Source of the DNA: Zeus faber
Taxonomy: Eukaryota; Chordata; Actinopteri; Zeiformes; Zeidae
Reading direction: 5' to 3'
DNA: 64,000 nucleotides
Assembly: GCA_960531495.1 (NCBI GenBank)
Contig: OY482848.1
Location: forward strand, 34,812,020 to 34,876,019
In this document: positions 51,824 through 62,110 of the stretch, piece by piece
How positions within the stretch are numbered: position 1 is the stretch's first letter
Layout of the letters: every line of letters begins with the position of its first letter
Translations under genes and position numbers: made by a program
Notes under the pieces: model-generated
Databases searched by the model: none
What the model was told of the DNA's origin: nothing
The model's input: only the letters and a program-made list of their open reading frames with translations

Positions 51824-53336
51824 CGGACAGGCAAACAGACGGACAGGCAGACAGCTAGACAGACAGACAGACAGACATATCTCACCTGTCTGTCTCGTGC
51901 TCAGCACCACCTGTGCTGGCCACATCCATTAGACTTCCAGCGGAGGTGACGGAGTAGGCCACGGAGGGCCTCTTGTCCAGCAGGTGGGTGGAGCCGCTGC
52001 AGCTCTTAGTCCGGAACAGTTTGCTCAGGCGGAGCTTCAGGGAGCCCTTCCTGGACTTCCCCGGGACCTGGAGCGCCTTGGGGGTCCTGGGGGCGCTGGA
52101 GCCCCGCTCGGGCCGCCTCCTGGGGGTGGACGCCCGGCTGTGATCCGGGCTGGCGGCCCGGTTGGAGCTCTTCGCTGGTGTGGGTGTGGATGTGGGTGTG
52201 GGTGAGGGTGCGACCTGCGGGGCGACGTGGGGGTCTCCGGGGAAAACCTGCGAGGCGTGGTTTGCGTTCTGGCCGCTCACATGTGAGTCCCCCCGCCCCC
52301 CGACCACCTGCCTGGACAGTTCCACCTGCCTGGACAACTCCACCTGGAAGCTGTCGAGGGAGAACGCCCCCGACATTTTCTGGACTATTTCCCTTTTCCT
52401 GTGGAGTAAAAAAGCCCGCCGACCGTGTTCATCGTCCGCCTCGTCCTCCTGGCACCCGCCCATGCTCAGTCCGGCAACGTCCCCGGTCCCCAGACCCTCC
52501 AGCACCAGCAGAGCGTCGCTGGTCTCGGTCGGGTCGTCACCGGGAGCCATTCCGGCCGCTGCGCCCTGACAGGAGCACTGCGGGAGCTCCCCGTGCTTGA
52601 ACAGCATCTTGGGCACCGCGCCGACCCCCAGCTCCCCGAACCGCCGGGCCAGCTCGAACACGGCCTCCTCCTTGTGCCCGCCCGTCTCGATCAGGCCCAA
52701 ACGGCTCGACTGCTCCGCGAGCAGCGGCCACTCCGTCGGGTCGCCGATCAGACGGTGCCGGCGACACATCTCGGCGTCCTCCGTCCCCGGTGCCGCCGTG
52801 GTCGCTGTCACGCCGGGATGATGGACACCCCACGTCTGGCCGCCGCGGCTCAGGAGATTGTTGTTGAAGGCCGGGTCGGGCGGAGCCGAGCCGAGCATCT
52901 TCTCCAAACCCAGTGGGTCGCTCGGCTGGTTCCGACGGCCATCGTGGTCCAACATCCCTTCCCTATCCCGCATTAGGTTAGGGAACACCAGGATTTGAGG
53001 CCGCAGGCCGAAGCCCTGGGCCTCAACGGAGCTGTGGGGAGGCTGAGCGGACAGAGCCGCCCTGGCCGCCGTCACTCCCGGGTCAGGTGCAGCCGTCCCC
53101 CCGTCGCTCGGCTGGGCTTTGTCCTGGAGGCTGCTGGGATGTGCGAGGCCCGCTGGCTCCCTGTTGAATTCCAGCGCTGCCTTGATGCCGCTGTGAGCCA
53201 GGACCTCCTTCCCCAGTCCCCCCATCACTCCGCCCGACGGTACGTTCCCGTTCTCCTCGTCCAAGCGGTCCTCCTCTGCCGCGGACACCAGGCGCATCAA
53301 GACAAAGTCGGGCGACATATCTTGCGCGTTGTTCAT
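42811..53336 (-). CDS. socs7: SOCS7 (suppressor of cytokine signalling 7), complete, 9 coding exons
   Basis: Cytoplasmic/nuclear adaptor: an SH2 domain selects phosphotyrosine targets and a SOCS box recruits Elongin B/C and Cullin-5 for ubiquitination. Coding exons in transcript order: 53336-51886, 51711-51650, 50807-50703, 48674-48543, 47738-47593, 47162-46994, 45975-45847, 44164-44029, 42931-42811. Sum 2,451 nt (816 aa plus stop), all phases compatible. ETVSLVDVDISRRG, PPTPPPPPRRSLSLLDDI, ASLRELEKCGWYWGPMNWED and the whole SH2-SOCS tail match human SOCS7 closely. The ATG at 53,334-53,336 is preceded in frame by TGA four codons upstream. Human SOCS7 is about 580 aa; the excess here is in exon 1. 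The exon 8 donor is taken as GTACGA after CCCAA, which alone gives the conserved LPLPKPLISYLRKF. Confidence 0.95.
43041..43325 (+). repeat. Interspersed repeat family Z, copy 2
   Basis: GTGGACCAAGGGGCGTAGTC followed by the blocks shared with copy 1, then AATGTGTGTCTGTCTTGCAG, shared with copy 3, and an ATT-rich end. It bridges copies 1 and 3, which barely overlap each other. Inserted in the last SOCS7 intron, antisense to the gene. Confidence 0.65.
43330..43830 (+). repeat. 12-bp minisatellite in last SOCS7 intron
   Basis: About forty copies of a CTGCTTTACTGT / CCTGCTTTGCTG / CCCGCTTTGGTG unit, some shortened to 9 bp. Periods divisible by three keep the plus frames open for up to 192 codons, but these are repeat artefacts. 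On the SOCS7 strand it reads as AAAGCAG-rich. Confidence 0.9.
44174..44207 (+). repeat. (CA)n microsatellite near SOCS7 exon 8 acceptor
   Basis: On the transcript strand the TG run ends about 10 nt before the acceptor (GGGGTGCAG), leaving almost no pyrimidine tract for exon 8. Confidence 0.9.
44283..44526. mobile_element. Pogo/Tigger-like MITE with TA duplication
   Basis: Left TIR CAGGTACTCCTCACTTAACG; right end, reverse complemented, CAGGTACTGCTCACATTACG; 20 of 23 terminal bases match. Flanked by TA on both sides (44,281-44,282 and 44,527-44,528). CAGG start plus TA duplication is typical of pogo/Tigger-class Tc1-mariner relatives. 244 bp, non-coding, in a SOCS7 intron. Confidence 0.85.
44560..45085. 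other. GC-rich, strand-asymmetric block of unknown origin
   Basis: A 525-bp segment with strong G excess on the plus strand (GGGGGGGGGGCACCCGGG, CTGGGGTGCGGGG) inside an AT-richer SOCS7 intron. Frames are open on both strands because stops are rare at this composition; none resembles a known protein. It ends abruptly near TGATGACTTG. Could be an inserted repeat or expanded G-rich tract. Confidence 0.5.
45560..45840 (+). repeat. CT/CCT compound repeat at SOCS7 exon 7 donor
   Basis: CT-rich sequence including a larger duplicated module (TCTCTCTCCATCTCTCTCCC with CCCTCTCCCTCCCCCC) repeated in tandem. It starts a few bases inside the intron downstream of exon 7; on the transcript strand it is GA-rich. 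Confidence 0.9.
47163..47592 (-). other. socs7: SOCS7 intron 5 with TG repeats at both splice sites
   Basis: On the transcript strand the intron starts GTGTGTGTGT (plus-strand CA run 47,548-47,592) directly after GAGAAG, and ends with TG repeats, a CG run and AG (plus 47,163-47,203). The middle contains fragments resembling the AGTAC-type teleost DNA element (TTTTACTCCATTACATTTCA, GGAGTACATTTAAG). Confidence 0.85.
48113..48345 (+). mobile_element. tRNA-derived SINE, second type
   Basis: GGGGCGTGGCAGCTCAGTGC and GTTGCCTCACAGCAAGAAGG, then the B-box-like GGGTTTGAATTCCTATG, and later CCCTGAGCAAGGCAGGGGCC. This is the teleost GGTGGCTCAGTGGTTAG-type SINE head followed by a body with ACTGCTCCCGG. 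Inserted in the SOCS7 intron between exons 4 and 5, antisense to the gene. Confidence 0.7.
49331..49404 (+). repeat. (AT)n(GTAT)n microsatellite
   Basis: AT run of about 54 bp followed by four or five GTAT units, inside the centre of the inverted-repeat element. Confidence 0.9.
49424..49588 (-). pseudogene. Duplicated SOCS7 exon 1 fragment in intron 3
   Basis: Matches 52,938-53,110 with six substitutions over about 160 aligned bases and an 8-bp deletion near its far end, in the same orientation as the gene. By hand translation, five of the six substitutions change the amino acid, and the 8-bp deletion shifts the frame relative to exon 1. The fragment lacks its own splice context, so it is treated as a non-functional partial copy. 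Confidence 0.9.
50640..50662 (+). repeat. (GA)n microsatellite
   Basis: GA run about 40 bp inside the intron following SOCS7 exon 3 (transcript sense). Confidence 0.85.
50845..51065 (+). repeat. Interspersed repeat family Z, copy 3
   Basis: GTGGACCAAGGGGCGTGGTC, then an internal deletion relative to copy 2, then TTAATGTCTGTCTTGCAG, CGGATCGGCGCACGGC and an ATC/ATT-rich end. Lies about 40 bp from the SOCS7 exon 3 acceptor, in the intron between exons 2 and 3. Confidence 0.6.
51258..51343 (+). repeat. Interrupted (TG)n microsatellite
   Basis: Two TG runs separated by TTCTCATATGCATGCATGTC in the SOCS7 intron between exons 2 and 3. Confidence 0.85.
51738..51880 (+). repeat. (CAGA)n(TAGA)n array at SOCS7 exon 1 donor
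   Basis: Tetranucleotide array filling almost the whole 174-bp first intron (51,712-51,885). The last bases of exon 1 (GAGACAGACAG) belong to the same sequence type. Confidence 0.95.
51886..53336 (-). CDS. socs7: SOCS7 exon 1: long disordered N-terminal region
   Basis: 1,451 nt encode residues 1-484. Most is low-complexity Ser/Pro/Ala/Gly sequence without a recognised fold. Conserved islands are GDDPTETSDALLVLEGL (human GEDPTETSDALLVLEGL) and SRKGSLKLRLSKLFRTKSCS followed by KRPSV. A VSAAEEDRLDEENGNV acidic segment starts the protein. Residues about 76-133 (52,938-53,110) are duplicated in intron 3 at 49,424-49,588. The donor lies at the edge of a CAGA/TAGA tetranucleotide array: the exon itself ends in GAGACAGACAG before GTGAGA. 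Confidence 0.92.
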
Positions 53337-53654
53337 AATTATTCCTCAAATCGCGAAAGGAATTAAGCATCTGCACTTCACATAGCTACCGCGGGTTTCT
53401 CCGTCTCTTTCCCTATAATAAAGAAAGGGCCGACGCGATGCCTCCCATAAATAGACTACGAGCGAAATGCAAACAATTCCAAGCGTTCTTCCATCCTGGA
53501 TGAGACTACTGCACGACGGGATCCATCGGTGCACGACGATCCCTGGGGTCAAACGCACGGTCTGATTTGTTGCAGAGCAGAACCATCGGAGGTCTGTGGT
53601 CAGTGTCTGTCTGCTCCATGAAGCCCCACCCGCTGCCTCACTTCCGCAAGTCCT

Positions 53655-53836
53655 AGACGCGCGTCGCTCTGCGCGCAACGCTCTGCGCGTCGCTCTGCGC
53701 GTCGCTCTGCGCGTCGCTCTGCGCGTCGCTCTGCGCGTCGCTCTGCGCGTCGCTCTGCGCGTCGCTCTGCGCGTCGCTCTGCGCGTCGCTCTGCGCGTCG
53801 CTCTGCGCGTCGCTCTGCGCGTCGCTCTGCGCGCAC
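53655..53836 (+). repeat. CpG-dense 12-bp minisatellite upstream of SOCS7
   Basis: About fourteen near-perfect copies of GCGCGTCGCTCT, with three CpG per unit, 320-500 bp upstream of the SOCS7 ATG. It is likely in the promoter or 5' UTR. The open frames through it (RRAE repeats on minus, ALRV on plus) reflect its 12-bp period. Confidence 0.95.
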
Positions 53837-54299
53837 CAGTCTGTCCTGTCGCTTCTTGAGTCAATATAGTCTTTAACCTTATGATATATTATCTATGTCG
53901 ACCTATAATAGTATGTTTTACGTTTCACGGCTTATTTACCTGCTTGAGGTTTTCCTTTCATATAAATAAAAAACATTTAACATATTTTTATATTTAATAT
54001 TATTTAACTTATATTAAACTATATTAATTTTTCCAATAGTTTATATATACCGAATTGAATTCCATTCCAGCGGTAAAGTATTACATAGAAAACAATCTAA
54101 TAATATACTATCAGGCACAAACTCCAACCTGGCAAATCTTTCATTTATTTTTCTGGCAGTACTGCGTGGTTTGCCTCTCACAACGTGGCAGTTAATGCCA
54201 AATCTAAAAGTGTGCAGTTAAAGTTCAGCTGGACCTCGGTGTTCTGCTGCTCTTGCATTATTATTTACAATGCAGTACAACACAGAGTGAGAATTTGCT

Positions 54300-54625
54300 C
54301 TCACATGGCGCAACAAAAACATCACATCCGAGGCGAGACAGAAGGGAGGAGGCGACGCGGCGGAGGAACCCGTCTCCACCCTTTCTGCTTCCGCGCTCGA
54401 CACGGAGGCGTCGATGTGGTGCAGTGACACTGTGAGACGGCAGGTGGCGCCGCAGACCATCCGCATGAGGTCAGAGGACGCGGTGCACGACACGGTCGCT
54501 ACGTCACGCGCGTGTGCGGGCGTGCTCCTCGTTGCGTTCGCGCGACGTGACGTCGCTCGGAGGAGGAGCGACGTCAAGCACCGCAACGGAAGCCTTGGAG
54601 GCTCAGTGGGCTCCAAGCGGTCCAC
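54300..54625. promoter_or_regulatory. CpG-rich block upstream of SOCS7
   Basis: GC-rich sequence with CRE-like motifs (GTGACGTCGC at about 54,548; TACGTCACGC at about 54,502). It may be a distal part of the SOCS7 promoter or an independent regulatory island. The 450 bp between it and the CpG minisatellite are AT-rich and featureless. Confidence 0.4.
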
Positions 54626-54711
54626 GACATGTCGTGATGAAAGGTTCTCGTTGTGTGCGCTCATTTTATTCCGCTGTACTGTAGAGTGAGCGGTGCTTGG
54701 ATCTGTACAGT

Positions 54712-55672
<961 letters not shown>

Positions 55673-56137
55673 TGCGCTGGTGGTGCAGTGTGTCTGTGGT
55701 GGCTTTGGTGTAGGGGTGCAGATCACCATCCAACGCAGTGGCAGCTCAGAGCAAACATGCCGGGCTCTGTGACATCACTGACGGTGCAGGGGGGGGGTGG
55801 AATGTATTTGGGAGATCCGTCTCCTGTCGCTGGCAAGACATTGGCCTCATCTGCAGCTAAATATTTAAACAAACTTGGTGTTGAGGAGGCTTTTTGTTTC
55901 TCTTGTTGTCCTCTCAAGAGAAAGATCCGTTAACACACTGCTTTACAGGGGGAGGCAGTACAAAGATGTACTTCAATCCAATTTGTATAGTTTCTGTGAA
56001 AATGTAATTCAATGTACAAATATTGCAAACTATTGGTACATGTTCCTTTTGAGTTGGGGTGAACTTTTGGTGACGGCGCACGCGCGCATGCGCACATCCT
56101 GACGGGGAGGAGGTCAGGGGACGGAGGGAGGTGCGCG

Positions 56138-56138
56138 C

Positions 56139-56178
<40 letters not shown>
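56138..56178 (+). repeat. (TG)n microsatellite at SINE boundary
   Basis: TG run ending exactly where the SINE copy begins (CATTACATTTAGTCATTT). Confidence 0.9.
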
Positions 56179-56179
<1 letters not shown>

Positions 56180-56181
56180 AT

Positions 56182-56392
56182 TACATTACATTTAGTCATT
56201 TATCAGACGCTTTTATCCAAAGCGACTTACAATTGTTCAAAGACCGACGGACGCAGCCATCAGGAGCAATTAGGGGTTAAGTGTCTTGCTCAAGGACACT
56301 ACAGCATGCTAGCAGGAGGAGCCTGGGATCCAACCAGCAACCTTTAGATGACTAGACCACTAGCTCTACCTCCTGAGCTAGTCCCCAGTAGC
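56182..56392 (-). mobile_element. tRNA-derived SINE, best-preserved copy
   Basis: On the minus strand: GACTAGCTCAGGAGGTAGAG (A box), GGTTGCTGGTTGGATCCC (B box), GTGTCCTTGAGCAAGACAC, and the tail AAGTCGCTTTGGATAAAAGC ending AAATGACTAAATGTAATG. Microsatellites flank both ends. Confidence 0.9.
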
Positions 56393-56393
56393 T

Positions 56394-56527
<134 letters not shown>

Positions 56528-56619
56528 ATGGAAGAGGAGGAGGAGGGGGGACGTTCAGGAACCAGTTGCCATGGTCACCAAAGAGAGGGAATATTTGCCT
56601 CCCTCCTCTATCACACAGC

Positions 56620-56863
56620 TGAGGGAGGGAGGGAGGGAGGGGAGAGGTGGGAAGAGAGAGAGGCCAGCAGGAAGTGCCCTCGACCCCCCTCTGCCTCTCT
56701 ACCTCCACCCCTCTCTCCCGCCCCCCCCCTCTCTCCCCCTCCATCCCTGCCTCTCTCTGTCTACTTCTACCCCCCCCCACCTCTGTGTGTGTCTCTCGTT
56801 CCCCTTCCTCCACCCCCCCTCCCTCCATCAAGCTCCCCCCCCTCGCCCCCCCCCCCCCCCCGC

Positions 56864-56921
<58 letters not shown>

Positions 56922-56960
56922 ATAACTATAGATTGTTTACATGCAACACCCCCCCCCCCC
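56620..56960 (+). repeat. C/CT-rich low-complexity tract with (CA)n
   Basis: GGGA repeats, CTCTC/CCCC blocks, a C16 run and a CA microsatellite at about 56,867-56,918. No gene. Confidence 0.9.
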
Positions 56961-57469
56961 ACACACACACGCACAGGAACATTTTCATGGAGGTTTCTGA
57001 TTTTGCAGATGTATGAACTGGTTTTAACCTTTTACTCTGATCCTGATCAAACAACCAGCTGCAGACACGAAATATAGCATATAATGATCTAATACCTCCG
57101 TGCGTGTGTCCGTGAGTGTGTACGTGTACGTGTATGTGTGTGTGTGTGTGTGGGGGGGGGGGGGGTTAAAATCCTGGATTAACCCCTGCTCTGCCGGGAG
57201 ATGCCACTGTTTAACAGGCAGAAATACCACACACGGTTGATTTGATTGAATTAAATTCCACTCCGTGTGATTGAATCATCTGTATGACGTCGTAGAGACG
57301 TTATGCAGAAGGAACATCTGGAAAATATCAAATGCATGGTTTTCAGGCTCGGTTCTGACTGTCCTGCAGGTTGGCGCGTCACGGAGTCCCTCAACTTGGA
57401 GGCTCCCCCCCACTCTCCGTGCACACGCAGGGCTTCCACCAACCCCCCCCCCCCCCACCCCACCCCACC

Positions 57470-57830
57470 CTGCTCTCCGGGTCTTCGGGGCACCGGGCGG
57501 ATGCGCGGACTGCGGTGGATGTTTGCAGGGCGCTTCGAGGAAACGCCGCCGCCCGCCTCCACCCCCTACACCTCCACCCCCACCCCACAGACCCGCGGGA
57601 TTAATGGGTATGGATTTGCGCGTGTGTGCGTGCGCGTGCGCGTCGAGCGCCCGCGTCCCGTGCGTGACGCGCCGATGGAGCCGTGACGCGCCGCGCCGCG
57701 CCGCGCCGCGCAGCGCAGCCACACACCTGCTGCTGCAGCGCCGCAGCCTGTGCGACTCCTGCGGGGAGATGGAGAGCACCACCCGCCCGGAGGGACCGGA
57801 GGATCGGTGATCCCCAAGCTCCGCTAAGAT
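57470..57830 (+). promoter_or_regulatory. CpG-rich 5' region of GPR179
   Basis: Dense CpG (GACGCGCCGCGCCGCGCCGC) immediately upstream of the receptor's first coding exon. It probably includes promoter and 5' UTR. A 13-codon upstream frame (ATG 57,769, stop 57,808-57,810) lies 127 nt before the main ATG if the UTR reaches that far. Confidence 0.55.
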
Positions 57831-57937
57831 GTGCACATTTTCTTTTTCTCTCTTTTTTTTTGTGTGGGCATTTTGAAAGATGTCAAGCGGCAGCTGAAGA
57901 CCGGGGCTGTCAGTGGGTGCCCCCCTCCTCCTCCAGC

Positions 57938-59332
57938 ATGACTCCGGTTCCGCTTCTCCTCCTCCTGCTTCCATCCCTCCTCCGTGCGCAGCTCACTGGA
58001 GACTTCATCCCCATGGCTACGGTGGTGGCGGAGAGCCGCACGGACCCTTGGATGAACGACACGGGAGCCCCAGACGGCCCCTCCAGCCCCGGCCCCTCGG
58101 GCTTGGAGCCGACGCCCTCGGAAGCCCGTGCGGACGACTGGTCGGCGGCGGAGGCTTTCCTTTACAGCGGTGATCCCTCCGCTCTGGAGCTCGGGGAGTG
58201 CTCCAGGGCGTTCAGCCTGCCGGGTCAGGGCGGGCCGTTGCCGGACAGCTTCTACGGGCTCCTGCTGCCCGTCATGGACGCCCTGGCCAACATGGCCAAC
58301 TTCCTCAACATGATCTTCCAGGCCAGTGACCTGCGTGAGAGCAGCGTCCGGGAGGACATGGAGTGGTACCACGCCATGACCCGCGCCCTCCTGGAGGCCA
58401 ATGGGCTCATCGTGCGGGCCCTGCTCACCTTTGATGCTGACCCCGCTGCTGTGGCCCCCCAGCTGGTGCTCCGGGCCTCCCGGGGCCCCGACCCCAAGGT
58501 CCAGACCATTATCCTCCAGGACCTCTCCAAGGTCTGGGGCAGCCTGCACCCGGGCGCCCCGGCCCCAGACGACAGCTGGTTCACCGGCTTCAAGTTCCCG
58601 CAGTCCAGCCAGCAGCTCCCGGCCGCCCTGTCCAAGAGGGTGCTCCTCAACGACCTTGTTACCTTGGACACGCCCAAGTGGCGACAGGGCGACAGCTATG
58701 TCACCAACCGCAGCAGGGTGCGTTGGGCTAACGCCCCCTTCCTGGAGTGCAAGGACGGACGCTTCCTGCCAGGCTGGCAGATCATCCTGTCTACCCCGTT
58801 CTACGGCCTCAAACCGGACCTCACCCCGGAGTTCAGGTTCTACATGCACTTACACATAGTTGCAAACATACTCTGACACACACACACGCACACACACACA
58901 CATTGAACTGAATGCTGGATGAGCTCCTCGCCCTCATACCCCAGAAACTAAACTGTATGGAATGTATGGTCACCTATCCCCCCCAAAAAAACAGGGTTGT
59001 TGGCTTTTTATTTTCTGTATATACACAGTTCTGGAAACAACTGAACCAAGTTCGTTTGGAACACACAACAGAAGCTTTTAAAAAGCACGACCTTCTCTCC
59101 GAAATAAGTGATGTGATTGAATCAAGGGAGCTGGGATAGAATCTGGCGTTTTGAAAGAGGAGCCACTTAAAGGCCGTGCGAGTTGATGCAGAGGAAATGT
59201 GGAGCTGCAGGGGATGTGGCTGGAAGAGGGATGATTCAATACAACTCTAATGATATTTGTTGCTCCCTAAAAGCGACTCTTCTTTATGTAGCTGTTTGAC
59301 CTTTTCCACCCTGAATCTGATTTGTCATCTTG

Positions 59333-59374
<42 letters not shown>

Positions 59375-59490
59375 GTGTCAGGGGTGTGATCCGCGTGGAT
59401 GTCGTCATTCAGAGCTTTGACGTGGACCAGTGTGCCCCAGGAGACGGCTGGTTTGCAGACACGCACCAGTGCAACCGGACCACCATGGAG
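57938..59490 (+). CDS. gpr179: GPR179-type orphan class C GPCR, first two coding exons (partial)
   Basis: Exon 1 CDS 57,938-58,836 (residues 1-300) and exon 2 59,382-59,490 (to residue 336) join in frame (AG plus G gives Arg). GPR179 is a retinal ON-bipolar-cell receptor that anchors RGS7/9 at dendritic tips; in humans its loss causes night blindness. A signal peptide follows the ATG (VPLLLLLLPSLLRA). Conserved extracellular segments are ANMANFLNMIFQASDLRESS, EDMEWYHAMTRAL, VLLNDL, PFLECKDGRFLPGWQIILST and FYGLKPDLTPEFR, and in exon 2 QSFDVDQCAPGDGWF. The exon 1 donor, CAG then GTTCTA, is weak, but the acceptor and exon 2 donor (GTAAGA) are good. Transmembrane exons lie beyond the window. GPR158 is the nearest alternative; adjacency to SOCS7 favours GPR179. 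Confidence 0.87.
59337..59370 (+). repeat. (TG)n microsatellite next to GPR179 exon 2 acceptor
   Basis: TG run of about 34 bp followed by TCCCGTGTCAG and exon 2. The repeat occupies the place of the pyrimidine tract. Confidence 0.92.
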
Positions 59491-61384
59491 GTAAGACAGG
59501 GCTCCGTCAGCCGGGACCTCCGGCCGCGGCAGAGAAGCCAACAATTCAACATTTGGCTCAAAAGTCCTGTTCCTTTGGCTCCACATGTCGCCTGTTCCCT
59601 GCCTGCCTGAGTGCCTTTAAGCTCATTTTGCATTTAGGCTCTTAGTTCCCGTTGACCCCTAGCTCCCTATTTCAGTTTGACGTTGAGTAGAGAGAAAATA
59701 AAAAAAATAGGGTAATGTATTCACACATATTAGGCTAGATTAGGCAGTTTTTGAGTGTTTTTTTTGTTGTGGCAGACCAAAGAGGCAGTTTAATCCCCTT
59801 TCAGACTGCTGCTGTGTTGAATCTGTGCTGTTGTCTAGGCCACATCAGACGACAGCACAGATCTAAGACCGAGGCCACATCGTCCAAATCCTCATTACCT
59901 GCTCACCTCCCGGTGAGGTGTGCATGTCCCTCTGTGCCGGGTCGAGCATGTGGTGTGTTGCGCACGGCCCTCTCCGTAACCCCAGGGCCAGAGCTGGGAA
60001 AGGAAGAAGAGAAGTGGCCCATGCAGCCGCCGCTGTCTTAAAAAGGCCGTTTCCAGCTCGATAACAAAATAATTGTTTGGGAATTGGAAAAGAGTTGGTC
60101 CCAATATTGTGTCTTAAAAGGCAAGCAGGCTGCCCAAAAAGGAGCTCATGATGCTATGTTGTGGATTTTGCACAAGGCCAGCTAGGGCATGAATGTGGCT
60201 ACAGAGGAAAGTGGACCGTACCGCTCGGTTTTATTGCGGAGATTCTTTGATATTTACGTCATCCACAGACTTTATTTTCTATGTTGGAAGGCCAGCTAAT
60301 GCAGTGTGTGTAAAGGAGCAACGGGGCACAGTGGCCAAGGAGAGGTTCACTACTGCCTTGGCTCGGCTATTATTTTTGTCGGCAAAATTGGTAAATAGTC
60401 AAGTATTAATAATGATGAACAAAAACTTGTATGCACCTCTTATCGTCTTCGTTTTTAGAATCAGCTTTTTGATCCCAGGGTAGTTACCCTAACCCTAATC
60501 TGGGGCCCCAGCACTCCTTTTCTGAAAGCACTCCTGGGGGAAAGCCCCTCCGTTTGCACCAACCAAAGAAAACCAAAGATTGGAAGCAGGTTTTAAGCCC
60601 CCCGGGTGTTGCGGGGATATCATACCAGAGAGAAACTCCTTCGGAGTGGCAAGATGCAGCTTACGCATGGGGATGTCAATAAGTCTACGCCGTCTACACG
60701 GCAGTGACAGCCAGAGACCCTCACAGACCTTGTGTTGAAGAACATTGGCGTTGGCGTAGCCTCCGGCTACAGGAGAACCTGGAGTCGCCACGGTTCGGAT
60801 GGCTCAGATGCATCAGCACAGCCCAGGCTGCTCGGGGCTTAGTGGTGACCTTTGGGCGTTGAACACAGAAAAAAAATCGACATGGACTTGGGCATCCTGA
60901 GCAGAGTTTGTGGCCCCCGGTGTCATGCTGGTGTCTCTGTGACCTTGTGAGCTCTCCATCTTTTGATAGACTTCAAAGCCTTCCTCACTTCTGCAAAATA
61001 TGAAATCTGAGATGAATGGAGTGGCCTAGACTAGGGATGCCACGGTGAGGGAATTTTTCCCATCGGTTTAACTCATGACTCATGTTGCAGGGGGTTAATT
61101 ACGGACGGACGGAGACGGGACCCGATGGATACCTGGTGTGAGGTCTCCTGCAGCCTCCTCCACCCGTGATGAGCAGACTGTGCTGCCTCTCAGACACTTT
61201 CCCCTTCACTTTCATAGCGTCCCGCTAAGTAGTGTTTTACAAGTTGCAAAATGTAAAAAATGAACTAATGAAATAATAGGAAAATTCATTTCCACAGCCC
61301 TGGACCCATCAGACAACAGTACATATAACAGCACGCAGTAACAACGTACAAGGACAGACAACAGTACACACTCAGGCCTGTTCA
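59491..61384 (+). other. GPR179 intron, no further exon recognised
   Basis: No segment matching the next conserved exon was found. A short telomere-like TTACCCTAACCCTAA occurs at about 60,484. A GC-rich part (60,490-60,840) has an open 98-codon minus frame without recognisable similarity; it may be an uncharacterised repeat. Confidence 0.45.
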
Positions 61385-62110
61385 GCGATGCCTACGGTGG
61401 CCACGGCTGCAGTAGGGTAAGGCGGTGACTGAGTTGGCGTGTGATGTACCGTTCCATTGATGTTGCAATGCGTTGAACTGTCTTTTCATTTAGCGCCACG
61501 GGGTCGGGTTTTGGGAGACCAATTATCCTGGCGGCGGTGCTGGTTGTGCGCGGGATTTTGGCCCGGTTAGTAATGAATAACACGTCAAAGAAGCCGGTGG
61601 AACAGTACGGTATAATAGGCTGCATAATGCTCTCATAGATTCCTTTAAGATGCCGGGTGACTGAATGTCTTTAGTGGCCCCCTTTTTTGGGTGTCATTCG
61701 TGTGCTGGTCGAAGCGATCCAGTCTATTGTCCAGCGTCACTCCCAGGTATTTGAAACTATCAACCATATCAACCGTTCGGCTACTGATAAGAATGGGGTG
61801 TTGAGGTGAGGGGGGACCGATTATTATTTCCTTTCTCTTGCTGGCATTGAGGTGAAGATGGTTATCCTCGCAGCACTGGGTGAAGTGTGCAACCTTGCTG
61901 GGATAGTTCAGAGCAGAGTGTTGTCAGGTTGTCTGTGAGTAGGGTGAGAACGGGCATGTGGTCTGAGTATTTGAGGTCAGCGCGGAACAGGAATGGGCTC
62001 AACACACAACCCTGCGGCGCTCCGGTGTTGGTGGTGAGTGCGTGCCACGTGGTTGTGGTTGTGCCCACCCGCACAGTAAGTCACCAAGGAAATTGTGCAT
62101 GAGATGGATC
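61385..62110 (-). mobile_element. Truncated non-LTR retrotransposon reverse-transcriptase fragment
   Basis: Minus-strand translation contains NTGAPQGCVLSPFLF, the conserved PQG-SP block of LINE reverse transcriptases, then in another frame a VDSFKYLGV-like segment and RIIGLP, in the order found in jockey/Rex1-type teleost LINEs. The active-site FADD motif is missing, and frames shift with stops, so it is inactive. It lies inside the GPR179 intron, opposite to the gene. Confidence 0.75.

Noticed and set aside
53346..53864. Arg/Ala/Glu/Thr repeat frames on both strands upstream of SOCS7
   Set aside because: Twelve-bp period of a CpG minisatellite keeps frames open; not in phase with the SOCS7 start, which has an in-frame stop just upstream.
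57824..58849. 341-codon minus-strand frame
   Set aside because: Antisense shadow of the GC-rich GPR179 exon 1.
60495..60791. 98-codon minus frame in the GPR179 intron
   Set aside because: No recognisable domain, splice partner or conservation evidence; composition alone explains it.
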